Below, one piece after another: positions 31,821-40,783 of a DNA stretch of 64,000 bases (position 1 is the first letter of the stretch; every line of letters starts with the position of its first letter). Position numbers and translations under genes: made by a program. The DNA is taken from the NCBI GenBank assembly GCA_964484065.1, contig CAZAEW010000001.1, positions 1 through 64,000 of the forward strand, in the 5' to 3' direction. This DNA comes from JAEVLT01 sp964484065. GTDB lineage: Bacteria > Bacillota > Bacilli > Bacillales > Cytobacillaceae. Under the pieces are notes generated by a model. That model made no database searches. It saw only the letters and a list, made by a program, of their open reading frames with translations, and was not told the origin of the DNA.

Positions 31821-34178
31821 TTACAGCGAGCTCACATCATCCCTTGGTTTTGTGATCAGGACTGCACGGGGTTTGCTTCCTTCATATGGTCCAACAACTC
31901 CCCTTGCTTCCATTTCATCAATCAGACGTGCTGCCCGTGAGTAACCAATCCGAAAGCGCCGCTGCAGCATGGAAACAGAGGCTGTTTGCATTTCTACGAT
32001 TAAATCAACTGCTTCCTCATATAAATTGTCATCAACTGCTCCTTTTACTTCTGGAAGATCATCAGGAATCATATTTTCCTGATACTGTGCTTTTTGCTGA
32101 GAGATGACAAAATTAACTGTCTCTTCAACTTCTTCATCCGATAAGAAAGCCCCTTGAACACGGATCGGCTTTGATGCCCCTACAGGCAAAAACAGCATGT
32201 CTCCGCGGCCAAGCAGTTTTTCTGCCCCGCCCATATCAAGAATGGTTCTTGAATCTGTTGAGCTTGAAACCGCAAAAGCTATTCTCGATGGGATATTGGC
32301 TTTGATAACGCCTGTAATAACATCAACAGACGGACGCTGTGTAGCGATGATTAGATGAATTCCCGCAGCGCGGGCCATCTGTGCAAGCCTTGTAATCGAA
32401 TCCTCCACATCGGAAGAAGCGACCATCATTAAATCGGCCAGCTCATCGACGATCACAACAATAAAAGGCAAAAACGGCTGCTTGTCATTTTCCTCTAAGT
32501 TATGCCGTTTTACATGGTCATTATATCCTTCAATATTGCGGGTTCCGGTGTGGGAAAATAATTCATAGCGGCGCTCCATCTCACTGACGACTTTTTGCAG
32601 TGCCTGCGAAGCTTTTTTAGGGTTGGTCACAACCGGTGCAAGCAAATGCGGGATCCCGTTATACACGTTAAGCTCGACCATTTTCGGATCAATCATCATC
32701 AGCTTAACCTCATGAGGTTTTGCCCGCATTAACAGACTTGTAATAATGCCATTGATACAAACACTTTTTCCGCTCCCCGTCGCCCCTGCAACAAGTAAAT
32801 GCGGCATCTTATTCAATTCAGCCAATACAGCTTCACCGGTAATATCCCTGCCTAAACCAATTAAAAGCTTCGAATCAGGCTTTTCATTTTGGGTAGCTTC
32901 CAGTACTTCGCGTAGAGAAACCATTGCTACCTCTGAATTTGGGACTTCAATGCCAATGGCTGATTTCCCCGGAATCGGGGCTTCCATTCGAATGTCTTTT
33001 GCGGCAAGCGCCAAAGCCAGATCGTCACTTAAGCTGACAATTTTACTTACTTTTACACCCACATCCGGATGGACCTCATATTTTGTTACAGCAGGGCCCA
33101 GGTGGACCTGAGTGACTCTTGCCTTTACACCAAAGCTTTGGAAGGTTCTTTCCAGCTTCGCGGCATTTTCATGAATTAATTCATATTCCCCGCTTTGGTC
33201 TGTTTTCCTTGGCAATTTCAGAAGTCTTAATGGAGGTAATTCATATGAAGCATTTTCCACTTCCGTAAATGTCATTGGTGCTGTTAAATCTTCGTCTTCC
33301 CCATCCGCATCTTTATCAGCAGGAATCCTCCCCAGTTCATGAATGGCTCCCGGCACAGCTTCTTCCACATAGGCACGATCAGCAAAGCTTGAAATAATCG
33401 GCTCAGGAGCCCTTAACTCTTCATGTTCTTCAACAACTGGTTGTTGATCTTGGTCCGGCTTAACCGGCGCCCTTGAACGTTGGGTTTTACGGTTCTCTTG
33501 CTGCAAACGTTTTTGCTCAGCCTTTTCCTGTTGTTTTACTTTCCATTCGGAAATATCGGCTTTAAAAGCTCCCCATTGATCCTTAGAAAAGTTAAAAATA
33601 CCCGTCAATATTTTTCCGACAAAATCACCAAATGAACGGCCGGTAATTAAAATAAAACCAATCAGGATAAATACAAAGGCGATGATTTTGGCGCCAGATT
33701 CTGAAAATAAAAAGTAAAAAACTGCATATAATACCGCACCAGTCATTCCTCCTCCCAATAAATCCACTTTTGGAGTGATATGAAAGACTTCATCCTTCCA
33801 CGCATTAAAGGTATGAATAATCACGCTTGGAGATTGTCCTGGCTTTAAACTCAAATGAAATGCTTTAATATGGGTAAGCAGTAACAACGAACAAACCTCA
33901 AGGTAAATTCCCACTAGCTTTGAATGGAAAAAGTAGGGGAGTGACCGTTTCCAAAGCAGATAAATGCTTAATATAAACAGTCCGATCAGTCCAAGCATAT
34001 ACCATCGCCCAAACCAAAATTCAAAAAACAAAACTGTCCAATATCCCAATTTACCAAGATTCGCCATCGAAATAATCGACAAGGCCAGTAAGGCTAATGC
34101 TGTTACTTCATATTGAATCGTCTTTTTTAACTGATTGTCTCTATTTTTTCGAGTTTGCCGACGTTTTTTTTTTGCCAT
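31821..34178 (-). CDS. spoIIIE: DNA translocase SpoIIIE/FtsK
   Basis: SpoIIIE pumps the chromosome into the forespore through the septum. The 785-aa protein has four N-terminal membrane segments (within about 20-185), a charged Gln/Glu-rich linker (about 205-320), the motor with Walker A VAGATGSGKSV near 460, and a C-terminal gamma winged helix (about 720-780, FRIGYSRAARLIDEME) that reads polarity sequences in DNA. The length matches B. subtilis SpoIIIE (787 aa). The start follows AAGGTG. A TGGTATAAT promoter element lies in the end of ylzJ. Confidence 0.96.
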   Translation of the reverse strand: MAKKKRRQTRKNRDNQLKKTIQYEVTALALLALSIISMANLGKLGYWTVLFFEFWFGRWYMLGLIGLFILSIYLLWKRSLPYFFHSKLVGIYLEVCSLLLLTHIKAFHLSLKPGQSPSVIIHTFNAWKDEVFHITPKVDLLGGGMTGAVLYAVFYFLFSESGAKIIAFVFILIGFILITGRSFGDFVGKILTGIFNFSKDQWGAFKADISEWKVKQQEKAEQKRLQQENRKTQRSRAPVKPDQDQQPVVEEHEELRAPEPIISSFADRAYVEEAVPGAIHELGRIPADKDADGEDEDLTAPMTFTEVENASYELPPLRLLKLPRKTDQSGEYELIHENAAKLERTFQSFGVKARVTQVHLGPAVTKYEVHPDVGVKVSKIVSLSDDLALALAAKDIRMEAPIPGKSAIGIEVPNSEVAMVSLREVLEATQNEKPDSKLLIGLGRDITGEAVLAELNKMPHLLVAGATGSGKSVCINGIITSLLMRAKPHEVKLMMIDPKMVELNVYNGIPHLLAPVVTNPKKASQALQKVVSEMERRYELFSHTGTRNIEGYNDHVKRHNLEENDKQPFLPFIVVIVDELADLMMVASSDVEDSITRLAQMARAAGIHLIIATQRPSVDVITGVIKANIPSRIAFAVSSSTDSRTILDMGGAEKLLGRGDMLFLPVGASKPIRVQGAFLSDEEVEETVNFVISQQKAQYQENMIPDDLPEVKGAVDDNLYEEAVDLIVEMQTASVSMLQRRFRIGYSRAARLIDEMEARGVVGPYEGSKPRAVLITKPRDDVSSL

Positions 34179-34235
34179 TTTATCACCTTACGGAATTTAA
34201 TCTTTATACGTTTAAAAAGCTAAATAAAGGAATAA

Positions 34236-34256
34236 AGCAGCCGATGATTGGCTGCT
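34236..34256 (-). terminator. Hairpin after ylzJ
   Basis: AGCAGCC and GGCTGCT pair around a 7-nt loop, followed by TTTATTCC on the minus strand. It may attenuate read-through from tepA-ylzJ into spoIIIE. Confidence 0.55.
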
Positions 34257-34273
34257 CTTGTATTTTATAGATT

Positions 34274-34282
34274 ATTATACCA
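34274..34282 (-). promoter_or_regulatory. Extended -10 promoter near the ylzJ end
   Basis: The minus strand reads TGGTATAAT, a perfect extended -10. It would give spoIIIE its own transcript, but the hairpin at 34236-34256 follows directly and the -35 is poor. Confidence 0.4.
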
Positions 34283-34292
34283 TAAGAACGAC

Positions 34293-34529
34293 TTAGTTTG
34301 AGGACAAACCTTCACGATTCAGCAAAGAAATTTTTGCCCCCGGGCAAAAACGGTTATCCAAAAAATGCTGCGGATCGCTGCTTAACACTCTTACAACCTG
34401 AAACGTTTGCGGGTCAGCTGGCTCCACGAGCAGCGGAACGCCATTATAGATAATCTTTATTTGCTTTTGGCAGTCCTCTTTTTCATATGGAAAAATGAGT
34501 TCATTTGGCATCATCGTGTATAGAATCAT
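34293..34529 (-). CDS. ylzJ: YlzJ-like protein
   Basis: This 78-aa soluble protein matches the YlzJ family of unknown role that always follows tepA in bacilli. The start overlaps the tepA stop (ATGA), indicating coupled translation. The sequence is beta-rich (IKIIYNGVPLLVEP, FQVVRVLSSDP). Confidence 0.85.
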   Translation of the reverse strand: MILYTMMPNELIFPYEKEDCQKQIKIIYNGVPLLVEPADPQTFQVVRVLSSDPQHFLDNRFCPGAKISLLNREGLSSN

Positions 34530-35281
34530 TGAATCAGCCCCTCATCCTTCTGTTTTTGAAGGTCTATTAATTCATTGAGTTTGCTCATCGCCTGACCAAG
34601 GCCACCCACCTCATCAATCAGCCCAATTTCAACCGCTTCGACTCCAATTACATTTGTTCCAATGTCTCTTGTCAAATTTCCTTTAGCAAACATCAAATCT
34701 TTAAATTTGTCTTCTGGAATTTTGGAATGTTTTTTCACAAAACTAACAACACGTTCCTGCATTTTATCAAGATATTCAAATGTTTGCGGCACTCCGATTA
34801 CAAGCCCAGTCAATCGGATCGGGTGAATAGTCATCGTTGCAGTTTCGGCTATAAACGAGTAGTCGCACGAGACGGCAATAGGTACACCGATTGAATGGCC
34901 TCCGCCAAGGACAATGGAAACGGTCGGTTTGGATAATGTGGCCAGCATTTCGGATATCGCTAGGCCCGCTTCCACATCTCCGCCAACTGTATTTAAAATA
35001 ACAAGTACTCCTTCAATATTCGGATTTTGCTCAATTGCCACTAATTGCGGCATAAGATGTTCATATTTCGTTGTTTTATTTTGCGGTGGCAGCGCCAGAT
35101 GACCTTCAATTTGCCCCACAATCGTGAGACAGTGTATTTTAGAATCTGGTGAAAGCTGTGGAACATTGGTCTGGCCTAATTGCTGTATTTTTTCGACCAG
35201 TCCTGATGCTTGTTTTTCTTCTTTTTGCGGTTCCTGATCTTCTTGAGTGCTTATATGATCAATCCTGTAATCCTTATTCAT
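34526..35281 (-). CDS. tepA: Translocation-enhancing ClpP-like serine protease TepA
   Basis: The 251-aa protein has the ClpP/crotonase fold: the oxyanion region ILNTVGGDVEAGLAISEML, the nucleophile Ser in LGGGHSIGVPIA and a His in MTIHPIRLTG. Unlike ClpP it has a charged N-terminal extension of about 45 residues and acts alone. In B. subtilis TepA has been linked to presecretory protein translocation and spore protein handling. The start follows AAGGGAGTG. It is the first gene of tepA-ylzJ. Confidence 0.9.
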   Translation of the reverse strand: MNKDYRIDHISTQEDQEPQKEEKQASGLVEKIQQLGQTNVPQLSPDSKIHCLTIVGQIEGHLALPPQNKTTKYEHLMPQLVAIEQNPNIEGVLVILNTVGGDVEAGLAISEMLATLSKPTVSIVLGGGHSIGVPIAVSCDYSFIAETATMTIHPIRLTGLVIGVPQTFEYLDKMQERVVSFVKKHSKIPEDKFKDLMFAKGNLTRDIGTNVIGVEAVEIGLIDEVGGLGQAMSKLNELIDLQKQKDEGLIQ

Positions 35282-35370
35282 TTTTTACACTCCCTTCAAG
35301 GATGATATACGTTAGTATTCTCCAGTCTGTACATTTCATCCCAAAATAAGAAAAGGATAAAAATCAACAA

Positions 35371-35402
35371 AAAAAGCATCGGGAATTTTCCCAATACTTT
35401 TT
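35371..35402 (-). terminator. rnjB terminator
   Basis: Fourteen-nt arms (35371-35384 and 35389-35402) pair with two G-U pairs around a 4-nt loop; the minus strand continues into T7. Confidence 0.88.
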
Positions 35403-35410
35403 TGAAACGG

Positions 35411-37078
35411 TTAGACCTCCATGATGATTGGCAGGATCATTGGCCGTCTTTTCGTTTTTTCATATAGGTAACGGTTTAATCCGTCCCTGATGTCTTGTTT
35501 TAATGAAGACCAGTCAAAAACCTCTTTAGATGTATTCTTTTCAACAACTTCACGGACCAGCTTTGTAGATTCATCCATTAGTTTTTCAGATTCACGGACG
35601 TAAACAAATCCGCGCGAGATAATTTCAGGACCAGAGATTATTTTCTTCTCTTGCTTTGTTAACGTGACGACAACGATTAAGATCCCATCTTGTGATAAAA
35701 GCTTTCGGTCGCGAAGCACGATATTCCCAACATCCCCAACACCGATTCCGTCAATTAAGACATTTCCTGAAGGCACTTTTCCTCCCGGAGCTAACTTACC
35801 CTCTTTAATTTCAAGTATTTCCCCACGGTCAAGAATGTGGATCTGCTCATCCACCAGGCCGCACTCTTTAGCCACTTTGCGATGAGCTACAAGCATCCGG
35901 TATTCCCCATGGACAGGAACGAAGAATTTTGGCTTCATTAAATTGATCATCAGCTTAAGCTCTTCCTGACTGCCATGGCTAGAAACATGAACCGTGCGCT
36001 TGCCTGAAACAACATTTGCACCAGCTCGAAACAGCATATCAACCGTTTTTGTAATAAACAATTCACTGCCTCTAAATGGAGAGCCTGCAATGAGAACTGT
36101 ATCCCCAGGGATGATATTCACTTGTTTGTGCGTTTGTTTCGCCATTTTTTGAAGTGCTTCAAGCGGTTCTCCCTGACTGCCAGTCATTAAAATCACGATT
36201 TCTTTTGGCTCATAATCGTTGATTTGAGAGATAGGGATTATTAAATCATCCTCTACTTCTAAATATCCTAAATCAAGAGCAATGTGATAGATTCTTTCTA
36301 AACTTTTCCCCACAACTGCCACTTTTCGTTTTGATTCTTTTGCCGCATCAAAAACATGTTGAATTCGATTAATGTCAGAAGCAAAACATGCAGCAATAAT
36401 TCTCTCTGATGCATTATAAAATGCACTGGACATTTGCCGGGCAACAATTGCTTCTGATGTTGTGTACCCCGGTTTTTCTGCTTCGGTACTGTCCGAAAGA
36501 AGACATAAGACTCCTTGTTCTCCAAGTTGTGCCATTTTCCCAATTTCCGGTTTGTATAAATCCGTTGCCGCTTGATCGAATTTGAAATCCCCTGTATAGA
36601 CAATCATGCCTTCCGAAGTATGTATACAAACACCCACTGAATCAGGAATACTGTGGTTTGTCCTAAAAAAGCTGACATTGGCGGATCCCATATCAAGGAT
36701 TACCTCTGAATTTACTTCAATCATTTGGACAGGTCTCGAATAATCTTGCTCTTTCAATTTTGCGCTTGCAAGGGCTAACGTTAACTTTGTACCGTAAACA
36801 GGGACATTAATTTGACGAAGAACATAAGATAAGGCGCCAATATGATCCTCATGCCCATGTGTCAGAAAAACGGCTTTAACCCTTTCTTTATTTTCAATGA
36901 GGTAGGAAATATCAGGAATTACAATATCGATACCAAGCATTTCATCCTCGGGGAACATTAAACCGGCATCAATAATGAATATATCCTTGTCAACTTCAAC
37001 AAGGTACATATTTTTCCCAATTTCTCCCACACCACCAAGAGCTATGAGCTTGATGGATTTATTTTTTCTTATAGTCAA
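35411..37078 (-). CDS. rnjB: Ribonuclease J2
   Basis: This 555-aa beta-CASP metallo-beta-lactamase RNase is at the rnjB (ymfA) locus beside tepA and dapA and shares the J2-type start RKNKSIKLIALGGVGEIGKNMY. RNase J enzymes are 5' exo- and endonucleases that mature rRNA and degrade mRNA. The zinc motif HGHEDH is complete (near 76-81), as are NHSIPDS, the metal Asp in YTGDFKFD and PVHGEYRM in the C-terminal half. From memory, B. subtilis J2 departs from this motif and is weakly active, so this ortholog may be a better enzyme. A sigma-A promoter lies upstream. Confidence 0.9.
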   Translation of the reverse strand: MTIRKNKSIKLIALGGVGEIGKNMYLVEVDKDIFIIDAGLMFPEDEMLGIDIVIPDISYLIENKERVKAVFLTHGHEDHIGALSYVLRQINVPVYGTKLTLALASAKLKEQDYSRPVQMIEVNSEVILDMGSANVSFFRTNHSIPDSVGVCIHTSEGMIVYTGDFKFDQAATDLYKPEIGKMAQLGEQGVLCLLSDSTEAEKPGYTTSEAIVARQMSSAFYNASERIIAACFASDINRIQHVFDAAKESKRKVAVVGKSLERIYHIALDLGYLEVEDDLIIPISQINDYEPKEIVILMTGSQGEPLEALQKMAKQTHKQVNIIPGDTVLIAGSPFRGSELFITKTVDMLFRAGANVVSGKRTVHVSSHGSQEELKLMINLMKPKFFVPVHGEYRMLVAHRKVAKECGLVDEQIHILDRGEILEIKEGKLAPGGKVPSGNVLIDGIGVGDVGNIVLRDRKLLSQDGILIVVVTLTKQEKKIISGPEIISRGFVYVRESEKLMDESTKLVREVVEKNTSKEVFDWSSLKQDIRDGLNRYLYEKTKRRPMILPIIMEV

Positions 37079-37131
37079 TTCTGTTGAACCTCCTGTATTG
37101 ATGTTAGGCCGACCATAGATCAGTTATGATT

Positions 37132-37161
37132 ATTATACTTGATATATGAAAACTATTACAA
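37132..37161 (-). promoter_or_regulatory. Sigma-A promoter of rnjB
   Basis: TTGTAA (37156-37161), an 18-nt spacer and a perfect TATAAT (37132-37137) on the minus strand. The leader is about 50 nt. Confidence 0.75.
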
Positions 37162-37205
37162 CCAAATTCCTATTGTAAGCAAGAATGTTTACAGAATATT
37201 TAAAA

Positions 37206-37242
37206 AAATAAACCAACCGAGACTTGATCGGCTGGTTTATTT
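37206..37242 (-). terminator. dapA terminator
   Basis: Fifteen-nt arms (37206-37220 and 37228-37242) pair with one weak pair around a 7-nt loop; T-rich DNA follows on the minus strand. It ends the dpa-asd-dapG-dapA block. Confidence 0.92.
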
Positions 37243-37258
37243 TAAATATAAAGGGAAT

Positions 37259-38128
37259 TTACATATTTAAGAGCTTTGCTAATGTATTGCGTTCCTGTTC
37301 CGTTAGCGCTACAAGCGGCAGCCTTACTGAACCAACATCCAATCCCTTAAGCTGCAAAGCCGTCTTAACCGGTGTCGGATTAGGTGCGGCAAATAGGCCT
37401 TGCATAATCGGAAGGATTTTTTGATGGATTTTCGCAGCCTCTTGATGATTTCCATTAAGGAATGCTTGAACCATTTCCTGAATGTCTCTTCCGATGACAT
37501 GTGAAGCAACGGAAATGACCCCTGTACCGCCAATTGAGAGGACAGGGAGCGTCATGCTGTCATCACCGCTGTAGAGCAGAAAATCTTCGTCTGTATTCGC
37601 AATAATTTTCGTCATGGCATTCAAATCGCCGCTTGCTTCTTTAACCGCAACAATATTTGGTATTTTGGAAAGTCTGATTACCGTATCAGGATGAATATTG
37701 ACAACTGATCTGCTCGGAATATTATAGACCATTATCGGAAGTTTCGTTGATTCAGCAACAGCTTTAAAATGCTCATATAGACCTTCTTGGTTCGGTTTGT
37801 TGTAATAAGGTGCAACGATCATAATTGCATCAACACCAAGCTGTTCTGCTTTTTTTGTCAGTTCAATTGAAGCATAGGTGTTGTTACTTCCTGTGCCGGC
37901 GATAACCGGAACTCTTTTATCCACAACTTTGACAACATGTTCAAACAATGCCAGCTTTTCTTCTTTCGACAGTGTTGGTGATTCTCCTGTTGTTCCGGCA
38001 ACAACGATTGATTCAGTGCCATTTTCAATTAAGTAATTTACAAGTTTGGTCGTTTTTGCAAAATCAACATGCCCTTTTATGTCAAAAGGGGTTACCATGG
38101 CTGTTGATACACGCCCAAAATAAACCAT
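37259..38128 (-). CDS. dapA: 4-hydroxy-tetrahydrodipicolinate synthase
   Basis: DapA condenses pyruvate with aspartate semialdehyde, the branch point to lysine, diaminopimelate and spore dipicolinate. The 289-aa TIM-barrel protein has the GTTGES loop (45-50), Tyr135 in VYNIPSR and the Schiff-base Lys163 in AVKEASGD. The start at 38128 follows GGGGAGG; an upstream ATG adds 12 residues. It lies 43 nt after dapG, and its product feeds DpaAB encoded upstream in the same block. Confidence 0.96.
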   Translation of the reverse strand: MVYFGRVSTAMVTPFDIKGHVDFAKTTKLVNYLIENGTESIVVAGTTGESPTLSKEEKLALFEHVVKVVDKRVPVIAGTGSNNTYASIELTKKAEQLGVDAIMIVAPYYNKPNQEGLYEHFKAVAESTKLPIMVYNIPSRSVVNIHPDTVIRLSKIPNIVAVKEASGDLNAMTKIIANTDEDFLLYSGDDSMTLPVLSIGGTGVISVASHVIGRDIQEMVQAFLNGNHQEAAKIHQKILPIMQGLFAAPNPTPVKTALQLKGLDVGSVRLPLVALTEQERNTLAKLLNM

Positions 38129-38171
38129 TATTTGTGCTCCTCCCCTACTGATAACCGACGACATTTCTTTA

Positions 38172-39419
38172 TTAAAATAAATCGCCTCTGTTATACTCCA
38201 TTGTTTCTTCTTCTAATTGAAAGGCATCATGCAAGGCATTAACACTGTTGTTTAAATCTTCCTGCTTGACTAATACCCAAATAGTGGTATGACTATCTGC
38301 TGATTGCAAAATCCGGATCCCCCGGTCAGACAGAGCTGTTACAATTTTGGAAGTTACACCGGGAACCCCTGCTATTCCGGCACCGACGACGGAAACCTTT
38401 GCACAATTTCTCTCAACAACCGGTTTATGACCAAGTTTCATTAATACCTCAATAGCAAGGTCCGTCATTTCGTCCGTAACTGTATAAACCACTCCATTTG
38501 GTGAAATGTTGATAAAATCGACGCTGATTTTTTCATTTGCCATCGCTTTAAACACTTCAGCCTGCAGGTTATATTGTTCTTTTTTGGCAAACACTTTTAT
38601 TTGTGTCACATTGGAGACATGTGCAATCCCTGTAACTAAACGTTCATTGATGTCACTGCCCCGTTTACCCTTATTAAATGACGTAACAAGTGTCCCGAGA
38701 TTATCCGTATATGTGGAGCGGATTCGGATCGGTATTTTTGACTGCATGGCAATTTCTACCGCTCTTGGATGAATCACTTTTGCCCCTTGATAGGCAAGGT
38801 TACACACTTCTGTGTAGGTTACAATTGATAAAGGACGGGCATTGTCTGCGATGCGTGGGTCTGCCGTCATTACTCCTTCTACATCTGTAAAAATGTCGAT
38901 GAACTCAGCATTAAGGGCTGCCCCTAAGGCTGCCGCTGATGTATCGCTGCCGCCGCGTCCAATCGTTGTTACGTCTCCATTTTTGGCAATCCCCTGAAAT
39001 CCGGCTACAACGACAACGTCTGCCTGTTCTAATTCTCTAAGCAATCTGTCGCATTTCATTTCAATAATTTTTGCATTTGTATGGTCATTGTTCGTACGGA
39101 ATCCCGCTTGTGCCCCTGTTAAGGATACCGCATGAATTCCGTTTTCCAATAACATATTGGTAAAAACAATGCTGGAAATAACTTCGCCGCAAGATAAAAG
39201 TAAATCTTGTTCCCGTTTAGAGATTTTACTTAGGCTGCCGCCAACAAGCGAAAGAAAAGTATCCGTTGCATACGGATCTCCTTTTCTTCCCATTGCGGAA
39301 ACAACAACCACTACTTTATAGCCTTCAGATAACGCTTTTTCGATATGGGCTTGAGCGTGCTTTCTGCTCTGATCATCCCTAACAGATGTTCCGCCAAACT
39401 TCTGAACAATGATTTTCAT
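38172..39419 (-). CDS. dapG: Aspartokinase I (DapG)
   Basis: Aspartokinase phosphorylates aspartate at the head of the lysine/threonine/methionine pathway; the DapG isoenzyme in Bacillus is the diaminopimelate-inhibited one. The 415-aa protein has the kinase motif VQKFGGTSV at 5-13 and two C-terminal ACT domains (about 270-400). The start is weakly supported, since GGCAGG lies 12 nt away, but no better codon fits the KIIVQKFGGTS start of the family. It sits between asd and dapA. Confidence 0.95.
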   Translation of the reverse strand: MKIIVQKFGGTSVRDDQSRKHAQAHIEKALSEGYKVVVVVSAMGRKGDPYATDTFLSLVGGSLSKISKREQDLLLSCGEVISSIVFTNMLLENGIHAVSLTGAQAGFRTNNDHTNAKIIEMKCDRLLRELEQADVVVVAGFQGIAKNGDVTTIGRGGSDTSAAALGAALNAEFIDIFTDVEGVMTADPRIADNARPLSIVTYTEVCNLAYQGAKVIHPRAVEIAMQSKIPIRIRSTYTDNLGTLVTSFNKGKRGSDINERLVTGIAHVSNVTQIKVFAKKEQYNLQAEVFKAMANEKISVDFINISPNGVVYTVTDEMTDLAIEVLMKLGHKPVVERNCAKVSVVGAGIAGVPGVTSKIVTALSDRGIRILQSADSHTTIWVLVKQEDLNNSVNALHDAFQLEEETMEYNRGDLF

Positions 39420-39444
39420 AGATGCTTTAAACCTGCCTTTATGA

Positions 39445-40503
39445 CTATTCGTTTACACTAACAATTCCTAATCTGATCAAGCTTTCTGCAATTTGAACTG
39501 AATTCCAAGCAGCGCCTTTTAAAAGATTATCCGATACTACCCACATATGGAATCCGCGCTCTTCATCAAGATCTTTTCGAATTCGTCCCACATAGACATC
39601 ATTGCTGCCGACACAATATGCAGGCATTGGGTAAATTTGATCCTCAGGTTCATCTTGTAAAACAACACCAGGGGCGTCTTTTAACAGTGCTTTTATTTCG
39701 CTTGCGCTGATACCATCTTCATTTACTTCAAAATAAACGGATTCGGAGTGTCCGACAGCGACAGGTAAACGAACGCATGTAGCGGCAACTTGAAGATCCT
39801 GCATATGCATAATTTTTTTCGTTTCGTTAATCATTTTCATTTCTTCATAAGTAAACCCATTATCTTGAAACTTATCAATTTGCGGAATCGCATTAAAGGC
39901 AATTTGATAATGTTTTTTATCTCCTTTAACCGGTAAAATTGCCGGTTCGAATGCTTCATCATTAATAATTGCTTTTGTTTGCTCCTTTAGTTCCTGAACA
40001 GCTGCAGCTCCTGCTCCGGAAACTGCTTGATAGGTTGATACAAGCACTTTCTTTAACCCAAATTTTTGACGGATTGGTTCTAATGCTACCACCATTTGGA
40101 TTGTGGAGCAGTTTGGATTTGCGATTATTCCGTTATGTTTGAAAAGGTCATCTTCATTCACTTCAGGTACAACCAGCGGAATGTCTGGATCCATTCTAAA
40201 GGCACTAGTGTTGTCCACGACCACAGCACCGCGTTTCACTGCTTCAGGTGCAAGTTCCTTAGAGACGCCTCCTCCTGCAGAGAATAAAGCAATATCGATT
40301 CCTTCAAAGCTTTCAGGTTTTGCCTCCTCGATCGTGTATTCTTGGCCTTTAATCACAACTTTTTTTCCAGCTGAACGTGATGATGATAGCAAAGTTAATT
40401 TGCTGATTGGAAAATTCCGCTTGACTAAAGTTTCAATCATTTGTTGTCCTACAGCTCCTGTTGCTCCAACAACAGCAACATTAAATCCGTTTTGCTGACT
40501 CAT
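39445..40503 (-). CDS. asd: Aspartate-semialdehyde dehydrogenase
   Basis: Asd reduces aspartyl phosphate to aspartate semialdehyde with NADPH. The 352-aa protein has the GATGAVGQ cofactor loop (13-20), the active Cys132 in NPNCSTIQ and the late His in the HSESVYFE region. The start follows GGAAGGGG. It is preceded by a separate promoter and a structured leader of about 218 nt (own entry), so it can be expressed in growing cells apart from dpaAB. Confidence 0.96.
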   Translation of the reverse strand: MSQQNGFNVAVVGATGAVGQQMIETLVKRNFPISKLTLLSSSRSAGKKVVIKGQEYTIEEAKPESFEGIDIALFSAGGGVSKELAPEAVKRGAVVVDNTSAFRMDPDIPLVVPEVNEDDLFKHNGIIANPNCSTIQMVVALEPIRQKFGLKKVLVSTYQAVSGAGAAAVQELKEQTKAIINDEAFEPAILPVKGDKKHYQIAFNAIPQIDKFQDNGFTYEEMKMINETKKIMHMQDLQVAATCVRLPVAVGHSESVYFEVNEDGISASEIKALLKDAPGVVLQDEPEDQIYPMPAYCVGSNDVYVGRIRKDLDEERGFHMWVVSDNLLKGAAWNSVQIAESLIRLGIVSVNE

Positions 40504-40721
40504 TTCTTAGTGCCCCTTCCACTCTTTTAAGCATTTTTTTATCGATTTCCAGTCATCTCTATTTCAAAAGGAAATGGAATATTCACTTAATAGCAGACAG
40601 ATGTCTGCCTGCTATTGGGCTGGAATTATTCATCTGTGTCCTTAAGCCTGAGTTAGAAATCGAAGCGCTATTCACGTTTCACCAAGCCGCAACGATTTAC
40701 ACCGTCTTGTGGTGGGTGTGA
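40504..40721 (-). ncRNA. Structured 5' leader of asd-dapG-dapA, candidate cis-regulatory RNA
   Basis: Between an extended -10 promoter and asd lies a leader of about 218 nt with four consecutive helices on the minus strand. P1 pairs ACACC (40715-40719) with GGTGT (40699-40703). P2 pairs AAATCG (40693-40698) with CGATTT (40657-40662) and, across a 2x2 loop, GCG with CGC. P3 pairs GGCT and GGA (40639-40648) with TCC and AGCC (40618-40624). P4 is a 12-bp hairpin (40589-40616). No T run follows P4, so control would be by RNA stability, translation or later termination. It does not look like a lysine riboswitch. Confidence 0.45.
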
Positions 40722-40727
40722 TACTTC

Positions 40728-40736
40728 ATTTTACCA
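40728..40736 (-). promoter_or_regulatory. Extended -10 promoter before asd
   Basis: The minus strand reads TGGTAAAAT: the -10 TAAAAT (40728-40733) has one mismatch and a TG extension. The -35 is poor. It would give asd-dapG-dapA transcripts apart from the sporulation operon. Confidence 0.55.
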
Positions 40737-40783
40737 CATTCCCAAAAAGAAATAACCTTTTTGCTTTGATTGAGTGAAGGAAA

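Noticed and set aside
40504..40721. Lysine riboswitch before asd
   Set aside because: The leader lacks the characteristic lysine-box core sequences and five-helix junction; the helices seen are serial hairpins.
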